64,000 nt of DNA. It comes from Bacillota bacterium. GTDB taxonomy: Bacteria > Bacillota > Desulfotomaculia > Desulfotomaculales > VENG01. How positions within the stretch are numbered: position 1 is the first letter of the stretch; every line of letters starts with the position of its first letter. The position numbers and the translations under genes are program-made. The notes beneath the pieces are model-generated. The model made no database searches and was not told the origin of the DNA. It worked only from the letters and a program-made list of their open reading frames with translations. Of the stretch, positions 24,505 through 32,722 are shown one piece after another. The stretch covers positions 1 through 64,000 of the forward strand of contig VENG01000005.1 of NCBI GenBank assembly GCA_009711705.1, given 5' to 3'.

Positions 24505-25551
24505 TCAAATTTGTTGCTTATACACACGGTACAATTTAATGATTTCCCCACCAAACATGGGCTTAATTATCTTTCTTTTTACCACCTCGTTACTTTCCGC
24601 AACCTGCGAGGCCTCGCCTTCCGTATAACCCAGTTCTTTGCACCGGTTATAAAACTCTTTCAAGACTGCCCAGTGAATGCCGCGGTGCTGGAACTCAGGC
24701 ACTATGCCTCCGATAGCCAGTCGTATTACCCCATTGGTACCATTTTTGTTCGGTTTCTTATAGGGGATAGATAACAACATACCAGCCGGCTTTTTATCAA
24801 CTTCGGCAATAATAAATAAACTGGACGGGACTCTACCGACCAGGCTAAGCAAAAATCCCTGCGCATCACCTGAAGTCATGGGAATGAATCCCCAAATTCT
24901 GGCCATGGCCTTATTGTTAATATACTGAAGTATTTGGGCTTCCTTAAATAAGGCTGCATAATTGACGGATCGGACGATAACCCCAGGCGATTCTTCCGCC
25001 CTTTGCAACTTTTGAGGCAATGACTCCGGTAATTTCCACTTAAAACACTCTAAGTCGTGCACCTTAGGCATTCCTGCTGTCTCCACTAAACTCTGATAGT
25101 ACGTGGGATTGTATGGTATTTCACCGTGAGATTCATATTCAAAACCTTTTACCAATAACCCCACCTGCTCGTTAGTATTCAGCGTGGCCGGCCCGATCAT
25201 TACCTCCTTCTTTTTTCCTTTCAGCCAGCCGGCGGCGGCATCAAGCAAGCCCTTGGCAATTTCAGAGTCATTGATACATTCAAAGCAACCCCAGAATCCT
25301 TCTTGCGGCCGGGGATTTAATGTGTCAATGGATGCGGTTATCCGCCCCACCGGCTTATCCCCGTCCATGGCAACAAAGTTGGCATAGACTATATGCTGCA
25401 ATGTGGAATTAGCCAGCGGTGTAAATTTCATCCTGACAGCCCCACTGCTTGCATTAGGGGGAATAGAATTTTCCCCGTAGACCAGGGAAGGTACCGCTAG
25501 AAAATTTTCCATAGCGGCATTGTTTTTTACCCTAATAATTTTGGGTGCCAT
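24505..25551 (-). CDS. GNAT-family acetyltransferase, two-domain
   Basis: 348 aa from ATG 25551, preceded by GGAGGAATAAT. The C-terminal half has the acetyl-CoA-binding pattern LAIGGIVPEFQHRGIHWAVLKEF (a variant of the GNAT R/Q-x-x-G-x-G/A loop) and ends in EASQVAESNEVVKRKI. The N-terminal half (AMDGDKPVGRITASID, VMIGPATLNTNEQVGLL) resembles a second, degenerate GNAT fold as in YghO-like proteins. Substrate unknown. It stands alone, divergent from 25719. Confidence 0.72.
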   Translation of the reverse strand: MAPKIIRVKNNAAMENFLAVPSLVYGENSIPPNASSGAVRMKFTPLANSTLQHIVYANFVAMDGDKPVGRITASIDTLNPRPQEGFWGCFECINDSEIAKGLLDAAAGWLKGKKKEVMIGPATLNTNEQVGLLVKGFEYESHGEIPYNPTYYQSLVETAGMPKVHDLECFKWKLPESLPQKLQRAEESPGVIVRSVNYAALFKEAQILQYINNKAMARIWGFIPMTSGDAQGFLLSLVGRVPSSLFIIAEVDKKPAGMLLSIPYKKPNKNGTNGVIRLAIGGIVPEFQHRGIHWAVLKEFYNRCKELGYTEGEASQVAESNEVVKRKIIKPMFGGEIIKLYRVYKQQI

Positions 25552-25718
25552 ATTATTCCTCCAATTTCTAAAGTAAGAGCCAAACTGCAACTACTCTATC
25601 TTTCCATCTTTTGCCTTCGGTTCATAGTATTCAAAAATTTTGTCAGATGTTACGGAACAATGTTGTAACATTATTGAACCTTATCTATATACTGGTAATA
25701 AAAACAGGAGGGATATTG

Positions 25719-25919
25719 ATGGGATATGGCTTTGGCCCACCACCCAGACCTAAACAACCAAAAGGTGACAGTAAAAAAGGGAACTATATGCCTGGCTTTC
25801 CTTGGGAAAAACTTGTACCTCCCGGTTTTCCCTGGCAAGTTCCTAAACAGGACCCCCAAAAGGGGGCTTCCCCGACTTGGCCATGGTTTGGCCCCAAGAA
25901 GAAGAAAAAAGGAAGGTAA
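25719..25919 (+). CDS. small proline- and lysine-rich protein
   Basis: 66 aa, starting MGYGFGPPPRPKQPKGD, with repeated PGFPW motifs (PGFPWEKLVPPGFPWQ) and a KKKKKGR tail. AGGAGGG lies before ATG 25719. No membrane helix or known fold. The MGYG start recalls the YjcZ-like genes nearby, and the composition suggests a spore-coat-like or nucleic-acid-associated peptide. That is inference. It is followed by its own terminator. Confidence 0.6.
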   Translation: MGYGFGPPPRPKQPKGDSKKGNYMPGFPWEKLVPPGFPWQVPKQDPQKGASPTWPWFGPKKKKKGR

Positions 25920-25932
25920 ATGACAAAACAAG

Positions 25933-25960
25933 GCCCGGACATTGCCGGGCTTTAGTTTTT
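25933..25960 (+). terminator. terminator after the proline-rich gene
   Basis: GCCCGG-ACATTG-CCGGGC stem followed by TTTAGTTTTT. Confidence 0.85.
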
Positions 25961-25992
25961 CATCAGCTTTTTTACACAAATTAAATGCCACC

Positions 25993-26018
25993 TTAACAAT
26001 CTTTACAAAGTATTTATA
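25993..26018 (+). promoter_or_regulatory. putative PhoP/PhoB box upstream of pstC
   Basis: Three TTWACA-like units, TTAACA, TTTACA and TTTATA, at 25993, 26002 and 26013 (steps 9 and 11). The same steps occur upstream of pstS at 29304. Confidence 0.5.
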
Positions 26019-26045
26019 CATACTCAAAAATAATCTACTAGAGTG

Positions 26046-26072
26046 GTACCAAAGACTTGGTACATTTTTTTT
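26046..26072 (+). terminator. terminator-like hairpin in the pstC leader
   Basis: GTACCAA-AGAC-TTGGTAC followed by ATTTTTTTT, only 20 bases before the pstC start. It lies downstream of the Pho box, so it would sit in the transcript leader. Confidence 0.6.
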
Positions 26073-26091
26073 ATTTGGGGGACTTGCTTAT

Positions 26092-26991
26092 ATGAACAAA
26101 AAAATAGTGAGGTATTATGAAAAAGGCATAAAGTACGTATTAGCCTTAACAGCCGGAACGTCAATTCTTATCTTGTTTTTAATCTTTTTCTTTTTGTTTC
26201 GCGAGGGTGCAGGTGTTTTTGCTCATGTAAACATATTAGATTTTGTATTTGGGAAAGATTGGTCCCCGGTTTCCGAACCACCGGTATTCGGAGCACTTCC
26301 CTTGATAGCCGGATCCATAGTGGTAACCTTTGGAGCAGGGATGATAGCAATTCCAACCGGAATCGGTATTGCCGTTTTTCTTGCCGAAATGGCACCGCAC
26401 AGCGTACGTGAGGTTTCCAAAGCAATCATTGAGTTGTTGGCCGGAGTACCTTCGGTTGTATACGGCTTTATAGGCTTGACCATACTGGCACCCCTAATAA
26501 AAGACATCTTTAACCTGCCCAGCGCGCTGTCGGCCTTTACCGCCTCTGTAGTACTGGCTGTAATGGCCCTACCCACTGTAGTCAGTATTTCCGAAGATGC
26601 GTTGAATGCGGTTCCCAAGGACTTTAGAGAAGCCTCATTAGCCCTGGGAGCCACCAGGTGGGAGACAACGCTTCGCGTTGTACTACCCAGTGCCCGCTCC
26701 GGGCTTATAGCCGCTTCCATGTTGGGACTGGGACGCGCCATAGGAGAAACAATGGCGGTTTTGATGGTGGCGGGTAACGCCACACTTATCCCTCACTCCA
26801 TTTTTGACCCGGTACGAACCATCACTGCCGATATCGCTGCTGAGATGGGAGAGACTGTTCAGGGCGGTCTTCATTACCAGGCTCTGTTCGGACTTGGCAT
26901 GGTACTTTTCGTTATCACCTTTATAATTAACCTGATAACTGACCTGGTATTTGCCAAAACATCGTCCATTAAGAGAGGTGCGTCGTTGTGA
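26092..26991 (+). CDS. pstC: phosphate ABC transporter permease PstC
   Basis: Inner-membrane permease of 299 aa, about six helices. The EAA-type loop with [30 protein letters not shown] and IGETMAVLMVAGNA are typical of PstC. ATG 26092 is chosen because TTTGGGGGA lies about ten bases upstream; the longer in-frame extension would run through the leader hairpin. First gene of pstCAB-phoU; its stop overlaps the pstA start by GTGA. Confidence 0.95.
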   Translation: MNKKIVRYYEKGIKYVLALTAGTSILILFLIFFFLFREGAGVFAHVNILDFVFGKDWSPVSEPPVFGALPLIAGSIVVTFGAGMIAIPTGIGIAVFLAEMAPHSVREVSKAIIELLAGVPSVVYGFIGLTILAPLIKDIFNLPSALSAFTASVVLAVMALPTVVSISEDALNAVPKDFREASLALGATRWETTLRVVLPSARSGLIAASMLGLGRAIGETMAVLMVAGNATLIPHSIFDPVRTITADIAAEMGETVQGGLHYQALFGLGMVLFVITFIINLITDLVFAKTSSIKRGASL

Positions 26992-27836
26992 TATCCAGGC
27001 GTTTAAAAGAACGATTAGGTTTCGGCTCGCTGGCCATATGTACGATTTTAGCCATTATCCCATTGGTGGGTATCGTTGGTTTTTTGACTTGGAAAGGAGC
27101 CCCGGCCCTGACCTGGGAGTTTTTGACGCAGCCTCCTCGTAAATTTCTTACGGAAGGCGGTCTCTTACCAGCCATTGTTGGAACTTTAGGTCTTACCCTG
27201 GGCACCATTGTGGTTGCTCTCCCACTGGGTATAGGTACTGCCATATATCTGGTGGAATATGCAAAGAGAAACTTCTTCACCACATTAGTAAGGATTGCCA
27301 TAGTAAACCTGGCCGGAGTACCGTCTGTTGTTTACGGCCTTTTCGGTATGGGCCTGTTTGTATTAACACTGAATTTGGGACGTTCTCTGGTTGCCGGTGC
27401 CCTTACATTAGGATTTCTCACCCTCCCGGTGATCATCTCCACGGCGGAAGAAGCGCTCTTGTCGGTACCGGATGATTACCGCCACGCCAGCCTGGCCCTG
27501 GGTGCCACCCGCTGGCAGACCATCAGGCGGGTAGTACTCCCTGCTGCATTTCCATCTATTATCACCGGTGCCATACTTGGCATTGGACGGGCAGCGGGAG
27601 AAACTGCGCCTATTATGTTCACGGCAGCAGCCATTTACATTCCCAGCCTGCCTCGTACAATTTTCGACCAGGTTATGGCGCTCCCGTATCACCTTTATGC
27701 CGTAGCCACACAAATTCCTAACGTACCTGAGCCCATGGCCTACGGCTCGGCCATTGTACTGCTGGCAATAGTGGGTGGGCTAAACTTGATTGCTGTCATT
27801 ATCAGGACCAAAATGAGACTGAAAAACATGAGGTGA
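26988..27836 (+). CDS. pstA: phosphate ABC transporter permease PstA
   Basis: 282 aa, about six helices. Family segments are [32 protein letters not shown], the coupling loop [31 protein letters not shown] and [19 protein letters not shown] start at 26988 overlaps the pstC stop, preceded by AGAGAGG. Works with PstC, PstB and the lipoprotein PstS. Confidence 0.95.
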   Translation: MISRRLKERLGFGSLAICTILAIIPLVGIVGFLTWKGAPALTWEFLTQPPRKFLTEGGLLPAIVGTLGLTLGTIVVALPLGIGTAIYLVEYAKRNFFTTLVRIAIVNLAGVPSVVYGLFGMGLFVLTLNLGRSLVAGALTLGFLTLPVIISTAEEALLSVPDDYRHASLALGATRWQTIRRVVLPAAFPSIITGAILGIGRAAGETAPIMFTAAAIYIPSLPRTIFDQVMALPYHLYAVATQIPNVPEPMAYGSAIVLLAIVGGLNLIAVIIRTKMRLKNMR

Positions 27837-27840
27837 TTAT

Positions 27841-28605
27841 ATGGCAGAAAAACCGAATAAAATGCAAACTAAAAATCTTAATTTTTTCTATAAAGATTTT
27901 CATGCGCTGTATGATATTAATTTGCCGATCAGACAAAACGCAGTTACAGCATTGATTGGGCCCTCCGGTTGTGGCAAATCGACTTTTTTACGCACCCTAA
28001 ACCGGATGAACGACGTTATCAACGGAAGTAAAGCTAAGGGAGAAGTATTATTGGACGGGAAGAATGTATATGATGCAGACGTAGATCCCGTAGACCTGCG
28101 TAAAAAAGTGGGTATGGTATTTCAGAAACCAAATCCCTTTCCCATGTCTATTTTCGACAATTTGGCCTACGGGCCCCGTATTCACGGTATTAAAAACAGG
28201 GGGCGGCTAAATGAAATCGTGGAAAACAGTTTAAAAGATGCTGCTCTCTGGGGTGAGGTCAAAGACAGGCTGCAGCAATCGGCTATGGGACTTTCGGGCG
28301 GGCAACAGCAGCGGCTGGTGATTGCTCGCGTACTGGCCGTGGAGCCGGAAGTTATTTTGATGGATGAGCCTGCCTCAGCCCTGGATCCCATCTCCACATC
28401 TAAGTTGGAAGACCTGATTTACCAGCTGAAAGAAAATTACACCATCGTCATCGTAACCCATAATATGCAGCAGGCGGCCAGGGTATCCGACTATACCGGG
28501 TTCTTTCTAAACGGAGAAATGGTAGAATATGATGTTACCAATACTATTTTTACCGCACCCAGAGATAAACGTACTGAAGATTACATTACAGGCAGATTTG
28601 GTTAA
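27841..28605 (+). CDS. pstB: phosphate ABC transporter ATPase PstB
   Basis: 254 aa. Walker [20 protein letters not shown] is diagnostic for Pst[17 protein letters not shown], signature LSGGQQQRL, Walker [14 protein letters not shown] and the switch [13 protein letters not shown] are all present. Four bases after pstA. Confidence 0.97.
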   Translation: MAEKPNKMQTKNLNFFYKDFHALYDINLPIRQNAVTALIGPSGCGKSTFLRTLNRMNDVINGSKAKGEVLLDGKNVYDADVDPVDLRKKVGMVFQKPNPFPMSIFDNLAYGPRIHGIKNRGRLNEIVENSLKDAALWGEVKDRLQQSAMGLSGGQQQRLVIARVLAVEPEVILMDEPASALDPISTSKLEDLIYQLKENYTIVIVTHNMQQAARVSDYTGFFLNGEMVEYDVTNTIFTAPRDKRTEDYITGRFG

Positions 28606-28621
28606 AGGGGTTGAAAAAAAC

Positions 28622-29278
28622 ATGGCAAGAGAATCTTTCCAAGAACAGCTGGACCAATTGCGAGATAATATTTTACGAATGGGCAATCTGGTGGAAAGGG
28701 CTATTGAGTTGGCCATCACTTCACTTAAGAAACATGATGTAGACTTGGCCGAAAAAGTAGTGATGGACGATGAGAAAATTGATGACTTAGAACAAACCAT
28801 TGAAAAACAATGCTTGACGCTCTTAGCATTGCAGCAACCAATGGCCCGTGACCTCCGGTTCATTAGTACGGCTCTCAAAATAGATACAGACCTGGAAAGA
28901 ATGGGTGATTACGCCTGCAATATAGCAAAAATTGTACTTACCTTAGGCAATGAGCCTTTTATAAAACCACTGGTTGATCTGCCTCGCATGGCGGAAACGG
29001 CGCAAGAGATGGTGCGGGATAACCTTAAGGCATATGTTAACAGGGATAAAGAGATGGCCATAAAAGCCGCGGAAAAGGATCACGCCATTGACAACCTTTA
29101 CAACCAGATTTTTAGAGAATTATTAGTATTAATGACCAATAACCCCCGGAATATAAGGCAGGCAACTTACCTGCTGCTGGTTGCGCGGCACCTAGAGCGT
29201 ATAGGCGATCACGCCACCAATTTCAGCGAATGGATAATTTACATGATCACCGGAGAGCTAGTGGAATTAAATGAATAG
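28622..29278 (+). CDS. phoU: phosphate transport regulator PhoU
   Basis: 218 aa from ATG 28622; the longer frame would overlap pstB and lacks a ribosome site. Two three-helix repeats, each with an E/DxxxD metal-type motif: KIDTDLERMGDYACNIAK and LVARHLERIGDHATNFSEW. PhoU links Pst to the sensor kinase and represses Pho signalling when phosphate is plentiful; the probable partner kinase is encoded at 32723. Confidence 0.95.
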   Translation: MARESFQEQLDQLRDNILRMGNLVERAIELAITSLKKHDVDLAEKVVMDDEKIDDLEQTIEKQCLTLLALQQPMARDLRFISTALKIDTDLERMGDYACNIAKIVLTLGNEPFIKPLVDLPRMAETAQEMVRDNLKAYVNRDKEMAIKAAEKDHAIDNLYNQIFRELLVLMTNNPRNIRQATYLLLVARHLERIGDHATNFSEWIIYMITGELVELNE

Positions 29279-29303
29279 TTATATACAAACCTTTTAAACT
29301 GTC

Positions 29304-29328
29304 TTTACGAAATTTACAATTCCTTCAC
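29304..29328 (+). promoter_or_regulatory. putative PhoP/PhoB box upstream of pstS
   Basis: TTTACG, TTTACA and TTCACT at 29304, 29313 and 29324, the same 9/11 spacing as before pstC. A TATATT -10-like hexamer follows at about 29349. Confidence 0.5.
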
Positions 29329-29415
29329 TTCGCATTTAAATCAATCTGCTATATTTGATGTTGAACGGGTACAAACCCCCAAATTTAATAAAAGAGAAAG
29401 AGAGGGCTTAATTGA

Positions 29416-30303
29416 ATGGCAAAGAAACTGTCTCGTATTGGAATGGCACTTCTTGCGGTACTTCTCGTGGCAGGCTTAGTAATCGGTTGCGGCGGTAATG
29501 CTGCAACCGAGGGAGAAGAGCAGAATCAGCAAGGTGGAAGTGAAGAGCTAAGCGGAATGCTGCAGGTCAACGGCTCAACAACAGTTGCCCCTGTTGGCCA
29601 GGCTTGGGCAGAAAAATTTAATGAAAAGCATCCCAATGTAGACGTAGTAGTTTCAGGCACCGGTTCGGGTGACGGTATTGCCGCACTTATTAACGGTACT
29701 ACCGATATCGCTATGGCATCCCGCAAAATGAAAGACAAAGAACGTGATAGGATTGATGGCACTCCCAAAGAAATCGTAGTTGGCCGCGACGGCCTGGCAG
29801 TAGTTGTTCATCCTGATAATCCCGTGGATTCCTTGAGCATGGCAGAAATTAAGGACATCTTTACCGGTCAGATTACCAACTGGCAAGAAGTAGGCGGGGA
29901 AGACGCTGAAATCATAGTCTATACCAGGGATACAAGTTCAGGCACCTATGGCTTCTTCAAAGAATTTGTCCTGGATGACCAAGATTACCTCAAATCCGGA
30001 AGGGCTACCGCTTCTAACGCAGCAATTGCTAATTCAGTGGCAGGTGAAGAAACGGCAATTGGTTACTGCGGACTGGCTTTCCTAGACGATAAAATTAAAG
30101 GTATAAGCGTTAGCAAAGACGGCGGAGAGCCCGTTGAGCCCACCCTGGAAAAAGCTAAAGCAGGAGAATATCCCATCGTACGTGACTTAAACATGTACAC
30201 CATCGGTGAACCCGAAGGCCTGGCCAAAGATTTTCTAGACTACGGTTTCAGTTACGCAGGCCAAGCAATCGTAGAAGAAGTTGGCTATCTCCCTGTTGAA
30301 TAA
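29416..30303 (+). CDS. pstS: phosphate-binding lipoprotein PstS
   Basis: 295 aa. Lipobox VIGC (Cys25). Phosphate-binding residues are seen in VNGSTTVAPVGQAW, SGTGSGDGIAALINGTTDIAMASR and RDTSSGTYGFFKE. It is placed after phoU rather than first, with its own promoter region and Pho-type box, so it is probably transcribed more strongly than the permease genes. Confidence 0.96.
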   Translation: MAKKLSRIGMALLAVLLVAGLVIGCGGNAATEGEEQNQQGGSEELSGMLQVNGSTTVAPVGQAWAEKFNEKHPNVDVVVSGTGSGDGIAALINGTTDIAMASRKMKDKERDRIDGTPKEIVVGRDGLAVVVHPDNPVDSLSMAEIKDIFTGQITNWQEVGGEDAEIIVYTRDTSSGTYGFFKEFVLDDQDYLKSGRATASNAAIANSVAGEETAIGYCGLAFLDDKIKGISVSKDGGEPVEPTLEKAKAGEYPIVRDLNMYTIGEPEGLAKDFLDYGFSYAGQAIVEEVGYLPVE

Positions 30304-30373
30304 GCAAAGTACCCATGGTTAATTTCCCTTTGCTGAGAAATAATAATTTCAACACTGTTAGGGGGAATAATCA

Positions 30374-31339
30374 TTGTCTAATGATTTTAGAAAAATTGCC
30401 ATTGTCGGCGTTGGCTCCGTTGGCGCTTCGATTGCTTATGCAATTATGATCAGCGGGCTTGTAAGCGAAATGGTATTAGTAGATCTGGATAAAAATCGCG
30501 CCCAAGGCGAGGCAATGGACCTAGCCCACGGTGCATCATTTATTAAACCTATCAAAGTGTACGCGGGTGAATACAGCGATTGCCATGATGCAGATATTAT
30601 AGTTTTTGCCGCCGGTGCAAATCAAAAACCGGGGGAAACAAGGCTTGACCTGATAAACAAAAATTGCAAAGTTGTACAAGAGGCTCTGCCACAATTGATG
30701 CCCCCGGACAGCCCGTCAATACTATTGATGGTATCAAATCCCGTGGATATTGTTACTTATGTTGCGCTGCAGGTCACCGACACCCCAGTGGAAAGAATAA
30801 TAGGGTCAGGAACGGTTTTGGATAGTTCCCGCTTCAAATATTTGATAGGAGAGCATTGTCAGGTGGCAACGCGTAATATACACGCCTATGTGGTTGGTGA
30901 ACACGGTGACTCCGAGGTTCCCTTGTGGAGCAGGGCCAATATTATGGGCCTTCCGGTAGAAGATTTTTGTTGCCGGCTGGCGGTTTCCTGTTTCAATAAG
31001 GATGAAATTAGCCGCAGAGTAAAAGAAGCCGCTTATGAAGTCATAAAGAGGAAAGGGGCCACTTATTACGCTATTGGCCTGGCGGTAAAGAGAATATGTG
31101 AAAATATACTACGTAACGAAAATTCCATATTGACGGTTTCGGGACTTCTACAGGGAGAATACGGTATAAGTAATGTATGCATGAGCCTTCCAGCCGTAAT
31201 TAACAGGAACGGGCGAGTACGTCCCCTTCCTGTTGATATTGCCCCAGATGAGCTGGATGCTCTGATAAAATCTGCCCAAATTTTAGGTTCAACGCAACAG
31301 AAGATAGGCTATTCCCCTGCTGTATTTGATACACCATGA
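30374..31339 (+). CDS. ldh: L-lactate dehydrogenase
   Basis: NAD-dependent enzyme of 321 aa. GVGSVGASIAYAI is the Rossmann loop; GANQKPGETRLDL has Gln at the specificity position, which favours lactate over malate (Arg there in malate dehydrogenase). The catalytic His is in VVGEHGDSEVPLWS. TTG 30374 is preceded by AGGGGGAATAA. It closes glycolytic redox balance. No obvious link to pst. Confidence 0.92.
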   Translation: MSNDFRKIAIVGVGSVGASIAYAIMISGLVSEMVLVDLDKNRAQGEAMDLAHGASFIKPIKVYAGEYSDCHDADIIVFAAGANQKPGETRLDLINKNCKVVQEALPQLMPPDSPSILLMVSNPVDIVTYVALQVTDTPVERIIGSGTVLDSSRFKYLIGEHCQVATRNIHAYVVGEHGDSEVPLWSRANIMGLPVEDFCCRLAVSCFNKDEISRRVKEAAYEVIKRKGATYYAIGLAVKRICENILRNENSILTVSGLLQGEYGISNVCMSLPAVINRNGRVRPLPVDIAPDELDALIKSAQILGSTQQKIGYSPAVFDTP

Positions 31340-31387
31340 AAATATAATACCAGCTTTCCAGCTATCCCAAAACCGTCACTTACCATG

Positions 31388-31756
31388 TTAAACTCCTATA
31401 CAATTTGACTTTAAATGTGCTTTTAGAAATTCCCTATCTCGCTGCTGTTTTAATATTGATAACTTTTGAGCCATGTTATAATTCTGGTTAAAGAGGCAAT
31501 AGATCATTTTTTCCATAGACATCCGGGACAACAGCACCTTGTCATTAGAAGCTAATACGCCAAATCTACGGATAAAATAATAATCACCAGGTTTTATGCT
31601 TACTCCAAACAAATCCTTGAAATTTGACCTAGCCTTTATAGTTTTCCATTCATTTGGTGTCCGTGCTTCATTGAGCCCGTTTAAAAGATTAACATATTCC
31701 AGCAGTTTTTCGTCGTTATAATAGATGCTATCGGCTTCGGCTTTTGCCCCAATCAT
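31388..31756 (-). CDS. hypothetical protein, unknown
   Basis: 122 aa, soluble, slightly basic. AAAGGAG lies about ten bases before the ATG at 31756. Segments such as IKPGDYYFIRRFGVLASNDKVLLSRMSMEKMIYCLFNQN suggest a folded alpha/beta protein, but no family is recognised. Monocistronic. The REP pair at 31891 lies upstream. Confidence 0.6.
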   Translation of the reverse strand: MIGAKAEADSIYYNDEKLLEYVNLLNGLNEARTPNEWKTIKARSNFKDLFGVSIKPGDYYFIRRFGVLASNDKVLLSRMSMEKMIYCLFNQNYNMAQKLSILKQQRDREFLKAHLKSNCIGV

Positions 31757-31890
31757 TTTGTCAGCTCTCCTTTGTTTTTACTCTTTTCATCATACCCTTT
31801 CAATGCTATGTGTTTAATATATCTTATTATTTTCTAATTAAAGTTACGGACATTTAAACTATTTGTAACAAGGGATTAAGAAGACTAAGC

Positions 31891-31945
31891 AAAAAAGGGA
31901 CAGGCACCTTTTTTAAAATTCAAAAAAAGGAACCTGCCCCTTTCT
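31891..31945. repeat. inverted pair of REP-like GGGACAGGCACC elements
   Basis: AAAGGGACAGGCACCTTTTTT and AAAAAAAGGAACCTGCCCCTTT face each other over a short loop, giving a roughly 22-bp imperfect stem. Could also end the Spy-like transcript. Confidence 0.65.
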
Positions 31946-31965
31946 ATGTGTTAAAAACCAGAAGC

Positions 31966-32421
31966 TTAACGCCCGGCAAAACCGCCGCCGAAACCACGAC
32001 CTCCACGGAAGCCGCAGCCTCCGTTTCTGACCATTTCAGCGAGCTGTTCATCGGTAAATTGGGACATCATCTCACTGCGGTACTGCTCGCGCTGCTGATA
32101 CATTTGCTGGCGCAGATTGTTCAGCTCGTTGAGTTTGGCCTCAGCCTGGGCTTGGTCGGCACCCGGCTGCCAACGCAGGGTGCGCAGGTCGTTGCTCAGC
32201 TGCTGCATTTTGGTGCGCTCATCCTGCATGTCATTGAAGTGCTTTGACTGGATATCCTGTACCGCCTTTGCCTGCTTGTCAGTCAGCTTCAGCAGGTCGG
32301 CCATATTCACCCAGTTGTCACCGGAAAAACCCCGGGGACCGCCACCCCAAGCAAATGCGACCTGGGCAAAAACCAGCACCAGCACTATACTCATGGATAC
32401 CAATAATAATTTACGCTTCAT
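31966..32421 (-). CDS. Spy/CpxP-like (LTxxQ) exported protein
   Basis: 151 aa. Signal peptide (residues about 1-23, cleaved near AFA|WGGG). LLKLTDKQAKAVQDIQ matches the LTxxQ motif of Spy/CpxP; a long helical, Gln-rich middle (NLRQQMYQQREQYRSEMM) and a second FTDEQLAEMV follow, ending in a GGRGFGGGFAGR tail. ATG 32421 follows AAAGGAGGTG. Spy is a periplasmic chaperone; in this organism it may be a metal- or stress-related surface protein. Confidence 0.82.
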   Translation of the reverse strand: MKRKLLLVSMSIVLVLVFAQVAFAWGGGPRGFSGDNWVNMADLLKLTDKQAKAVQDIQSKHFNDMQDERTKMQQLSNDLRTLRWQPGADQAQAEAKLNELNNLRQQMYQQREQYRSEMMSQFTDEQLAEMVRNGGCGFRGGRGFGGGFAGR

Positions 32422-32600
32422 TGTTTCACCTCCTTTGCAGTTTTCTATATTTATTGTACCCATAAATTTTGATCAAGTTGTGAACAAACTCCGAACAAAT
32501 TCCGAACTACAAGAAAAGCGCGCTAAATCAGTTCCCTTATACCCATTCTGGGCACATGGCGCGCGCTTTTTGGTACTTTTTTCCTTTGTCCCTTGCCATT

Positions 32601-32628
32601 TATATGGCAAGGTATACTTTCCTAAAGT
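32601..32628. repeat. 28-base repeat, copy 2
   Basis: 26 of 28 bases match 21004-21031. Here it also forms a stem with the preceding CTTGCCAT (CTTGCCAT-TTAT-ATGGCAAG). Confidence 0.6.
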
Positions 32629-32722
32629 GTAAAAAAAGAGCAGGTAAAATGCCCGCTCCCCATGAAGTGTACAGTTACTTTTTTCCTCAGTGACATTAAC
32701 AACCGTATGGGCGTTTTATCTT

